Under the pieces are notes generated by a model. That model searched no databases and was not told where the DNA came from. It saw nothing but the letters and a program-made list of their open reading frames with translations. Shown here piece after piece: positions 45,491 to 56,158 of a stretch of DNA of 64,000 nt (position 1 is its first letter; each line of letters starts with the position of its first letter). The position numbers and the translations under genes were made by a program. Source of the stretch: Paralithodes platypus (taxonomy: Eukaryota > Arthropoda > Malacostraca > Decapoda > Lithodidae); NCBI GenBank assembly GCA_032716605.1, contig CM064569.1, forward strand, positions 7,348,713 through 7,412,712, in the 5' to 3' direction.

Positions 45491-46066
45491 TGTATTCTAG
45501 GTGTATTTAGACGATTTTCTGCAGCTTAAGAAGGGTCGGTGGTAGGGAAAAGGGTTAAGTGAGATAGTTCGAAGCCTGTTAATTGCTGGAGGCCCCTTTT
45601 AAACTTAATACAATTGTCTAACAGTAGCAGATTAAAGTTAAGAGGGGTCACTGGCTATTTGTTGTCTTTCTCTCCTTTCCTCTCTTTCCCTGGCTTGTAT
45701 CCATTCGGCCCCATTCAGCCAACTGTTTTAAGAAGTTTGTCCCCATCAAGTGTCTATTTCTTCCTGGCGAGCGATAGCGTGCCATCATTGTATGGAGAAA
45801 TCTGGCTTCGCCGGAGACATTTTTTCTATCGAAAAATTTACAAATTTAGCTTGCTTTCAAAACAAATATCTATATATATATATATATATATATGCTGGCT
45901 CGCTACCCCCCGCCAGGAAAATATTGACACCTGGATGGGGGTAAACATCTTAAAACAGTAGGCTGAATGGGGCCGAATGAATACAAACCAAAGAGAGAGG
46001 GAGAGAAAGAGAACAAAAGCGAGGTAGGCTCCCTTAAAAGGAAGGTGCCGGTACAGAAGGGGTTAA
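45487..46066. mobile_element. MITE family C interrupted by a family B element
   Basis: Left part 45487-45641 (TTAATTGTATTCTAGG, GACGATTTTCTGCAGCTTAA) and right part 46034-46066 (GGTGCCGGTACAGAAGGGGT) belong to one family C copy. Its last 30 bp are separated from the rest by the family B hairpin 45638-46037. Confidence 0.87.
45638..46037. mobile_element. MITE family B hairpin nested in family C
   Basis: TTAAGAGGGGTCACTGGC to GTAGGCTCCCTTAA. TTAA at both junctions; the host sequence GATTAAAG.TTAA.AAGGAAGG closes with a single TTAA if the insert is removed. Confidence 0.92.
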
Positions 46067-46133
46067 CACTTCACAAGACACTTCCTTCTTATTTAGGGTC
46101 AATTTGGATTGTATTGCAGTTCGTTTTGGTTAT

Positions 46134-46514
46134 TTAAGGGGAGACGGTTCACTTTATGGTCGATCTTTTTATATTTATTTATTATGTTTCTAGTCTCCTC
46201 CCTAGACCTCCATCAAACTTAAAATTACAACCCCTAGACCCCCTTTCAAGATATATTTGTACATTTTTCGGTAGAAATATGTTCCGGCCAGAGGCCGGTT
46301 CCTCTTAAATTATAGTCTTGGTATCGCTCGCCATGAAAACGTTCGATACCTAAATGGCACCAAAGGTCTTAATATTGACAGAAATTGGTCGAACATTCTT
46401 TAAATCGCCAAAAAAATGGGGCGAATGTCTTTAAAACTCCAAAGCACTGAGGCTAAACATGAGGGAGAAAGGAGTCCAGAAAAAAAAATCCCTCAGGTGG
46501 AAATCTCCCCTTAA
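46134..46514 (+). mobile_element. MITE family A copy
   Basis: TTAAGGGGAGACGGTTCAC to GAAATCTCCCCTTAA. Confidence 0.92.
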
Positions 46515-46533
46515 TTCATTGATGTGATCCATT

Positions 46534-47092
46534 ATTATCGTATTGTTGTTGTTGTTGTTGTTGTTCCCCAGGCTGCCTGGCCGAACAGCCCCAAGGTCCC
46601 GAGCAAGGCCAAGGCCATAAAGCGCCCCCACAAAACCCTCCCTGCTTACCACTAACAAAACCCAGGTGACCGAAGCCACTCTAAGGCAGGGAGCTGAGGA
46701 GGGCGCGGAAACGCCCGAGAAACCAAAGCCCCACCCAAGGCCCTGTGCCCCTCAGCAATTATGAAGGGAAAGTTGAGGGGCAAGGGAAAAATGTGACGCT
46801 TTGGCTCCAAATCTGCCAACTTTTAGGTTGGCAGTAGGGAGGTCGATCCACGGAAAAGACGCCGTCACTTGAGATCTAGAAGATATATAAGTAAAAGGAA
46901 CAGTCAGAGTAAGCTATGGGTATGGCAGAGATCGCTCAGCTCTCACTCTGATAGACCAGCCCATCACCACATGACTAGAACCCAATCCTCTCAGCATCAG
47001 CTAGGAAAGGCCCTAGAAAGCCGCCTTTGGCGGGGGGATAGCTCCCCTACTTCAACTCCTTTCGGAGTTGGGCACCCGCCATTATCGTATTG
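46534..47092 (-). mobile_element. Full-length SINE family G with 12-bp target duplications
   Basis: Flanked by ATTATCGTATTG at 46534-46545 and 47081-47092. Reverse strand: starts GGCGGGTGCCCAACTCCGAA, which with GGAGTT makes a hairpin; then GGCTTTCTAGGGCC, GAGTGAGAGCTGAGCGATCT, CAAGTGACGGCGTC, GCCTTGGGTGGGGCTTTGG and CGGCCAGGCAGCC, ending in AAC triplets. About 535 bp, longer than most SINEs. I see no classical tRNA A/B boxes, so its promoter origin is open. Confidence 0.82.
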
Positions 47093-47120
47093 TAGTTCAC
47101 ATTCGTTAGTATATCTAGGG

Positions 47121-47431
47121 TTAAGGGGGGATGGTTACATTTTTGGTCGATCTTTTTTTCTTTTATATATACTGTAATTTCTACTTTCCTCGATTGACCT
47201 CCATCAAACTTTTAAAAATACATCCATTGGATCCCTACTCTTTTTTCAAATTTGCAGGCTCACTATCGTTCGCCAGGAAAAAAATCGACACCTAAATAGC
47301 ACGAAAAGTCTTAATATAGACAATGAAATGGGGCGGAAGGTCTTAAAATCGCCAAACTAATGGACCGAGAACTAATGGGGCTAAATATGGTGGCGAAGGG
47401 GGACCATAAATTAGACCCATCTCACCTTTAA
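47121..47431 (+). mobile_element. MITE family A copy
   Basis: TTAAGGGGGGATGGTTAC to CCCATCTCACCTTTAAAG; lacks the GGCCGAAGGCCGG hairpin segment. Confidence 0.87.
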
Positions 47432-47514
47432 AGAACAATAGGGCAATGAAACAGTTAAACATACAATAACACAGCTTTATTTGACCTATTGTGACCTCTG
47501 TTTAGCTCCTCGTC

Positions 47515-47731
47515 ACTTGAACCCTTCTGTACCAACGACGTCATATTTATCTTATTCTAGCTATATTTAGACGATTTTATGAAGCTTAGGAAGGATATAT
47601 GGTAGCTAAGTGGATTAATTGAGATAGTCTGTAGCCTTTCAATTGGTAGATGTTCCTCCTAAGCTGAATAAAATCGTCTAATAGTTGCCAGAATATAATG
47701 AGAAGGACGTCACTGGTACTGTATCGGTTAA
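47515..47731. mobile_element. MITE family C hairpin
   Basis: GAACCCTTCTGTACCAACG to GGTACTGTATCGGTTAA; arms GACGATTTTATGAAGCTTAG and AAGCTGAATAAAATCGTCTA. Confidence 0.88.
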
Positions 47732-47940
47732 CCCCTTCACTACCATCTCGTAATTGTCATCATATTCAGGTTATCATTAGACGATTCCCTATGGTTTATA
47801 ATCTACCTCTATGACTCAAATGGGTAAATACGAACTCAATAAACCCTCTGAATAACATAGGTCCTTCTGAAACTGCATCTAATCGTCTGAATTTAGCCAG
47901 CATGAAAGGTAAAAAGACGTCATGGCGCTGTAGGGGTTAA
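47728..47940. mobile_element. MITE family C/F hairpin, head-to-tail with the previous copy
   Basis: TTAACCCCTTCACTACCATC to GCGCTGTAGGGGTTAA. It shares one TTAA with the preceding copy, so the two are directly abutted. Confidence 0.85.
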
Positions 47941-48197
47941 ACCCTTGACATCTCTCCATGACCTAACGTGTCAAATGGGGCGTTAAAACCCTGATACTTT
48001 ATGATGATCGTTCTGTTCAACCCCAAGTCAAAGCAACCCTTTCCTCAACTCTAAGATTTTGTTTGGGTAGGGGAAGGGCAAACTATACTAGATTAGATTT
48101 GACTATAGTCTATTTACTATAATTTTGCCAAAAACCTTAACCACTAGCCTCTATAATTCAGAAACCACTTGAGTAATCGAACTGTTATTGCTATCAC

Positions 48198-48533
48198 TTA
48201 AGGGGAGGTTTTTAGTTAGTTCGCTAGACCTCCATCAAGCTTAACATTACAGCCCCTAGACCCCCTTTCAAGATAAATTTGTAAATTTTTCGGTAGAAAA
48301 ATGTCCCGGCCGAAGGCCGATTCCTCCTAAATTACAGGCTCGCTATCGCTCGCCAGGAAAAAATCGACAACTAACTGGCACGAAAAGTCTTAAAATTGAC
48401 AAAAATGGGGCAAAAGTTCTTAAAATCGCCAAAATAATGGGGCGAACGTCTTAAGATATCAAGAGCAGTGGGGCTAACCGTGAGGGAGAAAGGGGTCAAG
48501 AAAAATATCCCTCAAGTGGAAATCTCCCCTTAA
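48198..48533 (+). mobile_element. MITE family A copy nested in family D
   Basis: TTAAGGGGAGGTTTTT to GAAATCTCCCCTTAA; core CTCGCTATCGCTCGCCAGG. Confidence 0.92.
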
Positions 48534-48741
48534 CCCTTACTGTACCGCCGACGTCGTATTGATTTGATTTCAGCTATATATAGACGATGTTATAAAGCTT
48601 AGCAAGGCTGTATGTTAGCTAGAAGGGTGAATCGAGCCTGTAGCCTTTTAATTGGTAGATGTCCTTCCTAAGCTGAATAATATCGTCTAATAGTTTGCCA
48701 GAATATAATGAGAAGCATGTTACTGGTACGGTATGGGTTAT
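48530..48741. mobile_element. MITE family C hairpin, abutting family A
   Basis: TTAACCCTTACTGTACCGCC to GGTACGGTATGGGTTA; arms GACGATGTTATAAAGCTTAG and AGCTGAATAATATCGTCTAA. Confidence 0.88.
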
Positions 48742-48924
48742 GAAGGGTCATCCAGAGAATAAGTGTGCTAATTTAACGCCCATTTGTGCTAGCCCTTTTT
48801 AGATTTACAGAGGTTAGGGGTCGCAATTTCTGGCCTACCTATAATGAATGGACTATAGTATTGATTAGGTTGACTTATCTAGGTAGGGAAAAAAGGCTTG
48901 ACTTGACCAGAGGTGAGTTAGCTT

Positions 48925-49299
48925 TTAAGGGGGGTGACCTGCTTTTTTTCTCTCCTTTTTTGTCTTCCTCTGGCTTGTATCCATTCGGCCCCATTCAGTC
49001 AACTGTTTAAAGACGTTTATCACCATCCAGGTGTCGATTTTTTCCTGGCGAGCGATAGCGAGCCAGCATTGTATGGAGAAATCCGGCTTGGCCTGAGACA
49101 ATTTTTATCGAAAAATGTACAAATTTAGCTTGCTGTCAAAACAAAAATATATATACGCTGGCTCGCTAACGCTCGCCAGGAAAATATTGACACCTGGGTG
49201 GGGGTAAACGTCTTAAAACAGTAGGCTAAATGGGGCCGAATGGATACAAGCCAAAGAGAGAGGAAGAGAAAGAGAACAAATCGAGGTGGGCCCCCTTAA
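48925..49299. mobile_element. MITE family B hairpin
   Basis: TTAAGGGGGGTGACCTGC to GGTGGGCCCCCTTAA. Confidence 0.92.
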
Positions 49300-49347
49300 T
49301 AGGTGACAGGTTATGTATCATCAAACAACAACTGCATTAATGTTTAT

Positions 49348-49415
49348 GGCGTAATGCTTAGTGTCCGGAATTTGGGTGTGAGTGTCGTAGGTTCGAGTCC
49401 TTGGAGTACCATATT
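49348..49415 (+). mobile_element. tRNA-like SINE head (family T), degraded
   Basis: ATGGCGTAATGCTTAGTGTC (A-box-like) and TAGGTTCGAGTCC (B box) followed by TTGGAGTACCA. Confidence 0.6.
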
Positions 49416-49616
49416 ATTCATTACTTTCATTAGTTAGGTTTATTTGTAAAATATATTGGTGAGTTGGTGAAAACAAATATAAGAATGTAACATGGACGTG
49501 GTCATTAGGTGAGTTGGGCTATCAAATATCAAACTTGTAAGTATATTATAATGCGAATACAGATTTTGAACATTTGAACTGGTTAACGGGAAAAGGAAGG
49601 TTTGAATAAATAACCA

Positions 49617-49995
49617 TTAAGGGAGCCCACCTCCCATTTTTTCTCTCCTTCTCTCCTCTCTCTTTGGTTTGTATCCATTCGGCCCCATTCAGACGTTTAA
49701 GACGTTTACCCACATTCAGGTGTCAATATTTTACAGGTGAGCGGTAGCGATCCAGCAAATATATATTTTAGTTTTGACACCAAGCTAAATTTGTACATTT
49801 TTCGATAGAAAAATTTCTCCGGCGAAGCCGGATTTCTCCATACAATGCTGGCTCGCTATCGTTCGCCAGGAAGAAATTAACACCTGGATGGGGATAAACG
49901 TCTTAAAACACTTGGCTGAAAGGGGCCGAATGGATAAAAACCAGAGAAAGAGAGAAAAGGAGATAAAAATAAAAAGAAGCCGGTGACCCCCTTAA
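49617..49995. mobile_element. MITE family B hairpin
   Basis: TTAAGGGAGCCCACCTCCC to CCGGTGACCCCCTTAA; centre has CTCCGGCGAAGCCGG. Confidence 0.92.
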
Positions 49996-50172
49996 TTTAT
50001 ACAGCACAAGATAATACCGATTAATTAAAAGACACACATAATGTCTATAGAAACATTAATAATAACAATGTAACAGTGTCAGTCATACCTGAATGCCATC
50101 CACGCACTGAACAATAGTAATGTAATTAAGTAACGCACATTACACCCAAGATTTGAGACACCATATACTCAT

Positions 50173-51652
50173 TTAAGCGGGGTGGGCTTATTTATTTGTT
50201 CATGTATGTATCTTTTCATTATTTATTTGTTCATGTATGTATCTTTTCATTATTTATTTGTTCATGTATGTATCTTTTCATTATTTATTTGTTCATGTAT
50301 GTATCTTTTCATTATTTATTTGTTCATGTATGTATCTTTTCATTATTTATTTGTTCATGTATGTATCTTTTCATTATTTATTTGTTTATGTATGTATCTT
50401 TTCATTATTTATTTGTTCATGTATGTATCTTTTCATTATTTATTTGTTCATGTATGTATCTTTTCATTATTTATTTGTTCATGTATGTATCTTTTCATTA
50501 TTTATTTGTTCATGTATGTATCTTTTCATTATTTATTTGGTCATGTATGTATCTTTTCATTATTTATTTGTTCATGTATGTATCTTTTCATTATTTATTT
50601 GTTCATGTATGTATCTTTTCATTATTTATTTGTTCATGTATGTATCTTTTCATTATTTATTTGTTCATGTATGTATCTTTTCATTATTTATTTGTTCATG
50701 TATGTATCTTTTCATTATTTATTTGTTCATGTATGTATCTTTTCATTATTTATTTGTTCATGTATGTATCTGTTTATTATTTGTTCATGTATGTATCTGT
50801 TTATTATTTGTTCATGTATGTATCTGTTTATTATTTGTTCATGTATGTATCTGTTTATTATTTATTTGTTCATGTATGTATCTTTTCATTATTTATTTGT
50901 TCATGTATGTATCTTTTCATTATTTATTTGTTCATGTATGTATCTTTTCATTATTTATTTGTTCATGTATGTATCTTTTCATTATTTATTTGTTCATGTA
51001 TGTATCTTTAATATTTATTTGTTCATGTATGTATCTTTAATATTTATTTGTTCATGTATGTATCTTTAATATTTATTTGTTCATGTATGTATCTTTAATA
51101 TTTATTTGTTCATGTATGTATCTTTTCATTATTTATTTGTTCATGTATGTATCTTTTCATTATTTATTTGGTCATGTATGTATCTTTTCATTATTTATTT
51201 GTTCATGTATGTATCTTTTCATTATTTATTTGTTCATGTATGTATCTTTTCATTATTTATTTGTTCATGTATGTATCTTTTCATTATTTATTTGTTCATG
51301 TATGTATCTTTTCATTATTTATTTGTTCATGTATGTATCTTTTCATTATTTATTGAGTTTCCTCTCTATACCTCCAACAAGCTTAAAAAGAATACCCCAA
51401 GATAAATTTGTACATTTTTCGATAGAAAATTTTCCCGGCCAGAGACCGGTTCCCTTTAAAATACAGGCTCGCTATCGCTCACCAGGTAAATATCGACACC
51501 TAAATGACACAACAAGTCTTAATATTGACAAAAAAATGGGGCGAAAGATCTTAAAATCGCCAAATTAATGGGCCGAACATATTAAAATTTGAAAACTGAT
51601 ATGGCTAAACATGAGAAAAAGCGGGACCAGAAAAACAACCCATCTCCCTAAA
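50173..51652 (+). mobile_element. MITE family A copy swollen by a 1.15-kb minisatellite
   Basis: TTAAGCGGGGTGGGCTTATT start, then the array, then TTTCCTCTCTATACCTCC, CCCGGCCAGAGACCGG, CTCGCTATCGCTCACCAGG and CCCATCTCCCTAAA. Without the array this is an ordinary copy of about 330 bp. Confidence 0.88.
50190..51355. repeat. 31-bp minisatellite, about 38 copies, inside family A
   Basis: Unit ATTTGTTCATGTATGTATCT plus TTTCATTATTT. Variant blocks: four 27-bp copies with CTGTTTATT (50766-50870), four with CTTTAATATT (51005-51115), and the GGTCATG variant at 50540 and again at 51170, so blocks have been duplicated together. Three forward frames stay open since the period is not a multiple of three. 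Confidence 0.97.
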
Positions 51653-51693
51653 ATGCTTTGAGCTTATGTGCACCCATGAAGTTAACTTCTCGT

Positions 51694-51700
<7 letters not shown>

Positions 51701-51778
<78 letters not shown>
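51701..51778. repeat. (TA)n microsatellite
   Basis: About 39 TA dinucleotides. Confidence 0.99.
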
Positions 51779-51780
<2 letters not shown>

Positions 51781-51930
51781 GGGTATATAACTAGGATGTA
51801 ACAGTAAAATAGATCGGGTAACTTTGTATGTTTTGTTTGTCATTGCTATTATAAAATTGGCTAAAATTGTGTGAATGAAAATAGCATTGTGAACCAACTG
51901 AAATTGTTGGTGGGAATACAGCCGTGATCA

Positions 51931-52289
51931 TTAAGGGGGGTCACCTGCCTTTTATTTCTCCTTTTCTCTCTTTCTCTAGCTTGTATCCATTCAGCCCCAT
52001 TCAGCTTACTGTTTTAAGAAGTTTATCCCCATCCAGGTGTCGATTTTTTTCTGGCGAGCGATAGCGAAATTCGGCTTCGCCAGAGACGTTTTTCTATCGA
52101 CAAATGTACAACTTTAGCCTGCTGTCAAAAACATTTAAAACAAATATTTTGGCTTGCTACCGCTCGCCAGGAAAAAATTAACACCTGGATGGGGATGAAC
52201 ATCTTAAAACAGTAGGCTGAATGTGGCCGAATGGATACAAGCCAGAGAAAGATAGAAAAGGAGAGAACAAAGCAGGTGATCCCCTTAAT
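51931..52289. mobile_element. MITE family B hairpin
   Basis: TTAAGGGGGGTCACCTGCC to GCAGGTGATCCCCTTAA; the left arm lost the GAGCCAGCAT segment before the centre. Confidence 0.9.
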
Positions 52290-52377
52290 GTTGTCGATCA
52301 TTGTTCTAAGCTATTGTGGGATGAATTGTATCTCATTAATAAATCTTCACAGACTATTTTCATTCCAATGGTTTGTT

Positions 52378-52775
52378 CACTAAGTCTATCTATCTATCTA
52401 TTGCCGGACGCCTTACTCCCCTTACGAGGGTGGCCATACACAGAATGCCCCCAAGCGGACCTATTCCCTGTGAGAGGGAAAACCCGAGCCAGTTTAGTGA
52501 AGGACTTACAGGATTGACCACTCAATTTAGGATCCATCCTACTCCGAGGCCCTCTGTGTATCTTGTTAGCACTATTTTTCTACAGTGGTGTTCGGCTAAT
52601 CCATCCACTAACCTGCCTTACCCTTAGGTAAGCAGTACGGATTTGTATCAGGTTTACTCCCCTAGACAGGTTGCCAACCAAGGTTGACGAGTCCCATCCA
52701 AACGGATTTGTATAAGGTTGTCTCCCCTAAATTAGTTGCCGACCAAGGCTAACGAGTCTCATCCACCCACTAAGT
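52378..52775 (-). mobile_element. SINE family I with 8-bp target duplications
   Basis: Same body as 23006-23387. CACTAAGT at 52378-52385 and 52768-52775 flanks it. Tail on the reverse strand is GATA units. Confidence 0.82.
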
Positions 52776-52802
52776 ACGAGGGCTTAATATGTTTGATATT
52801 TT

Positions 52803-52886
52803 TGTATGTGATCCAGTCAGGGTTCGAACCCAGGCCAGTAGTGCAGCACTCCAACACCTTAACCTCTAGGCCACCGAGGATCTTAA
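52803..52886 (-). mobile_element. tRNA-like SINE head or tRNA pseudogene
   Basis: Reverse strand: GGTGGCCTAGAGGTTAAGG (A box) and CCTGGGTTCGAACCCTGAC (B box), with GATCCTCG at the 5' side not pairing with TGGATCAC at the 3' side. A longer variable region also argues against a functional tRNA. Confidence 0.6.
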
Positions 52887-52899
52887 AAGTGGTGGCTTC

Positions 52900-53780
52900 A
52901 TTTGGAATCAGAATTAGTGACTGCGAGTGTAGTTTCCGAAAATTGCGGGGTGTAACGAAATATTGAGTGATAGACGGCAATTAGTTTGGTTGTGTATTAA
53001 TGTATCGATTAATCGTGAGTGATAGAGGATTGTTGGGTAAGTTGTGTAATAATGACAAATGTTTAATCTGGAGCAGTAGAAGGTGATTGCTTTTGTTGTG
53101 TGATATTGACAAACTTTTATGGGGCAATGGGTCTTTTTCTTGTCTCTTCTCCCTCGTATTTAGCCCCATTAGTTTTGAGATTTTAAGACGTTCGGCCCAT
53201 TAGTGTGGAGATTTTAACAACTTTCGCCACATTTCGTTGTCAATGTTAAGACATTTCGTGCCATTTAGGTGTCGATTTGTTCCTGGCGATCCATAGCAAG
53301 TCTGTAATTTTAATCGGAACCGGCCTTTGGTCGGAATATTTTTCTACCGAAAAATGTACAAATATATCTTGAAGGGGGGTGTTTTTCTAAGCTTGGTGGA
53401 GGTCAAGCGAGGAAACTAAAACATAAAACGAATCAATGAATAAATAGACCAAAAACACAGCCACTAGCCCCTTAGTCCTGAGTGGTAGAAGATGATTGGA
53501 TTGGTTGTGTTTTATTGACAAACTTTTAATCTTGTTTGGTAGACGTCGATTGGCTTGGTTGTGTAAGAAGGACCAACGTTTATGGCTTGTTATGAGAGGG
53601 CTAAGCTTCTGTAATATGGGGTGTTGGAGTAAAGGGGTATGGTAGCTTTATGGTGTAGGGTAGGTTTGTGGTGTGAGTGGTAAGTGTTGGTCTAGTGTGA
53701 TGATTATTGTGGGTATGGTGTTAGAAGTTGTCTCGTTTAGTTTGAGAGAGTTAGTGTGTAATATGACAGTGATAATCTGG
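52900..53780. other. Degenerate T/G-rich repeats split by a MITE
   Basis: Blocks like GATTG.TT.GTTGTG and TGACAAACTTTTA recur at 53020-53117 and 53482-53580, on both sides of the family A copy. Probably an old tandem array of units near 60 bp. No gene seen. Confidence 0.5.
53118..53481 (-). mobile_element. MITE family A copy
   Basis: TATGGGGCAATGGGTC at one end, CTCCCTCGTATTTAGCCCC, decayed core CTGGCGATCCATAGCAAG, GGTCAAGCGAGGAAACT, end CCACTAGCCCCTTAG. Confidence 0.83.
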
Positions 53781-53781
53781 T

Positions 53782-53985
53782 TTAAGGGGAGGTTTTTTGT
53801 GTGTTCCCTAGACCTCCATCAAACTTAAAATTACACCCACTAGACCCTCTTTCAAGATAAATGTGTACATTTTTCGGTAGAAAAATGTCCCGGCTAAAGA
53901 CCGGGAAAGAGGGTCTTGGAAGGTGTTTATATAAACTTGTTGGAGGTCTAGGGAGGAAATTAAAAATATTATAAAAGTATGTATA
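53782..53985. mobile_element. Foldback derivative of MITE family A
   Basis: From TTAAGGGGAGG the left half runs to CGGTAGAAAAATGTCCCGGC. It then turns back: ACCGGGAAAGAGGGTCTTGG, then TTGGAGGTCTAGGGAGGAAA, which is the complement of the same left half. The right half of the MITE, core included, is absent. Confidence 0.75.
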
Positions 53986-54065
53986 CTGTATATATACAGT
54001 ATATATATATATATTTTATTTTTTATTGATTTCACTCCAACACCAAACACCTCCCAAATAAATTA

Positions 54066-54157
54066 ATGAAAGTAAGCATGTGATCCACCAGGATTCCAAC
54101 CTGGGATACCACATACAGATTTAAAACATTCTAACCATTGCACCATCAAGGCAGGAC
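54066..54157 (-). mobile_element. tRNA-derived SINE head (family T)
   Basis: Reverse strand: GATGGTGCAATGGTTAGAAT (A box) and CAGGTTGGAATCCTGG (mutated B box), followed by ATCACATGCTTACTTTC, as at 19826-19922. Confidence 0.65.
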
Positions 54158-54238
54158 ATATATACACCCATCCTCCCTTTAATATAGTGTTTAATAACCA
54201 CAGAGACGTACCAGGTGAACAGGAGAAGTTATATCGTG

Positions 54239-54621
54239 TTTAGGGGGGTCACCTGCCTTTTTTTATATTTCTCTCCTTTTCTCTCTTTCTCTGGCTTGTA
54301 TCCATTCGGCCCCATTCAGCCAACTGTTTTAAGACGTGTATCCCCATCCAGGTGTCGATTTCTTCCTGGCGAGCTATAGCGAGCCAGCATTGTATGGAGA
54401 AATCCGGCTTCGCCTGAGACATTTTTCTATCGAAAAATTTACAAATTTAGCTTGCTTTCAGAACAAAAATATATATATGCTGGTTCGCTACCGCTCGCCA
54501 GGAAAATATTGACACCTGGATGGGGGTAAACGTCTTAAAACAGTAGACTGAATGGGGCCGAATGGATACCAGCCAAAGAGAGGGAGAGAAAGAGAAAAAC
54601 AAGTGAGGTGGGCCCCCTTAA
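54239..54621. mobile_element. MITE family B hairpin
   Basis: TTTAGGGGGGTCACCTGCC to GGTGGGCCCCCTTAA. Confidence 0.9.
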
Positions 54622-54855
54622 GGACTTCCGTGATCGAGTAAGCTGTCACATTTCCTTCCATTAGTCAACATTAGGTAATCATCCCCTGTCATTTACATAT
54701 ATAGAACATGTTATTGCACAAGGATAGGTCGGTACAAGAGCTATTCGAGTTATCCTGGACAACTTTGAACTTGCACAATCAATATATTCAAACAAATGAA
54801 AGCAATAATTATTATTATTTGATAAATGACGATGATGATGGAGATGATGATGTTA

Positions 54856-54890
<35 letters not shown>

Positions 54891-55562
54891 TATACTTCAG
54901 GTCACGGTATGGCGACCTGTACCCAGAATTGTAATTAGCTGAGTACACTGAATGTAATACAGATGTTAATATTTGTTCACAGGGGATGTATTGAATAGTT
55001 GTTGAAGTACAGTATATACAGGCGTTAAATACATAATATCCATGGCACAATTATATGTAGTACACACACACACTTTGCTTTGTCCATATTTTCTAATTTG
55101 TTTTTGACTTAATCACTGTTGGCACGGGCATATTATGTATGCCAACCCGTTCTTAAATAAAGTATATGGAGTTCATCACTGTCAATATAGACATTTTGAG
55201 TTTTATTCAGGTTATGAAAAACTCAACTCCATTTTTGTGTCTCTTTTTCGTTCAATAAAAACGCTTAGCCCAATAAAACAAACTTTATAGATCGTCACTC
55301 ACAATATGGATAATGTGAGTTATATTCGGGTATTGAAAACACAAATCCATACCATTATTTTGATGTGTTCTTTAGTTCAATAGCTCGTGTCTCGTGTGAA
55401 ATTACCGTGGTGAAATATTTCTGTTGTTGCTCGCTTTCCGTCGTACACTGAAAGGAAAGCAATGTGAAATGTGAAGTTCTCGTGGTGACGTAGCTCTGTT
55501 GTTGCTCGCTTTCCTTCGTACACTCCTAAATTGTCCGATCATTGAAGTTCTCCAGGCTCGCC

Positions 55563-55565
<3 letters not shown>
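54622..55565. other. No recognised gene; short (AT)n and a duplicated 60-bp block
   Basis: (AT)n at 54858-54887. A block with GTTGTTGCTCGCTTTCC occurs twice (55420-55455 and 55496-55530), each with a ACGTAG/ATATTT lead. The rest is unassigned. Confidence 0.5.

Positions 55566-55604
<39 letters not shown>
55566..55604. repeat. (CA)n microsatellite
   Basis: About 19 CA dinucleotides. Confidence 0.98.
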
Positions 55605-55605
<1 letters not shown>

Positions 55606-55694
55606 CCCTAAATTATCGTCCATTCTCACCACTATATTTTTGGGTCTTTGTGAGAATGGGGGGGGGGGAAATGTGCTTGCCCTCTTTACAGTAA

Positions 55695-56145
55695 TGGCTC
55701 AATGTTCATATTGTTTTTGTTTTCATATTGCCATTCATATTGTGTTTGTTTGTTAGTAATTGTTTACGTTCATATATTGTTTTCATATTTTCATTCATAT
55801 TGTGTTTGTTTGTTCACTTTCACATTGTTTTGTTTTCATATTGTTATTCATGTTTTGTTTGTTAGTAATTGCTCACGTTCACATTGCTTTTGTTATCATA
55901 TTGTTATTCATATATTGTTTGTTAGTAATTGCTCACATCATATTGTTTTTGTTTTCATACTGCCATTCATATTGTTTTTGTTTTCATACTGCCATTCATA
56001 TTGTTTTTGTTTTCATATCATTCACATTTAATAATTGTTCACACTCATATTGATTTTGTTTTCATATTGTCGTTCATATTTTGTTTGCTTGTAATTGTTT
56101 AGTTTATATTGTTTTTGTTTTCATATTGTCATTCATATATCGTTT
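55695..56145. repeat. Degenerate T-rich tandem repeat
   Basis: Recurring TTCATATTGTTTTTGTTTTC, TTAGTAATTGTTCAC and GCCATTCATATTG pieces in changing order. Period irregular, around 20-50 bp. Confidence 0.8.
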
Positions 56146-56158
56146 GTTTGTTTACACG

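Larger units (their letters stand above)
48106..48856. mobile_element. MITE family D interrupted by families A and C
   Basis: Left end TAGTCTATTTACTATAAT, with CTCTATAATTCAGAAACC; right end AGATTTACAGAGGTT and AATGAATGGACTA. Between them sit the family A copy 48198-48533 and the family C copy 48530-48741, both abutting at one TTAA. Confidence 0.75.

Noticed and set aside
50182..51568. Long hydrophobic repeat protein, membrane-like
   Set aside because: All frames of a 31-bp minisatellite inside a MITE. Hydrophobicity follows from T-rich units.
52803..52886. Functional tRNA gene
   Set aside because: The acceptor strands do not pair and the variable region is unusually long.
55402..56053. Cys/Val-rich and Phe/Cys-rich open frames
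   Set aside because: Caused by a CA microsatellite and a degenerate T-rich tandem repeat.
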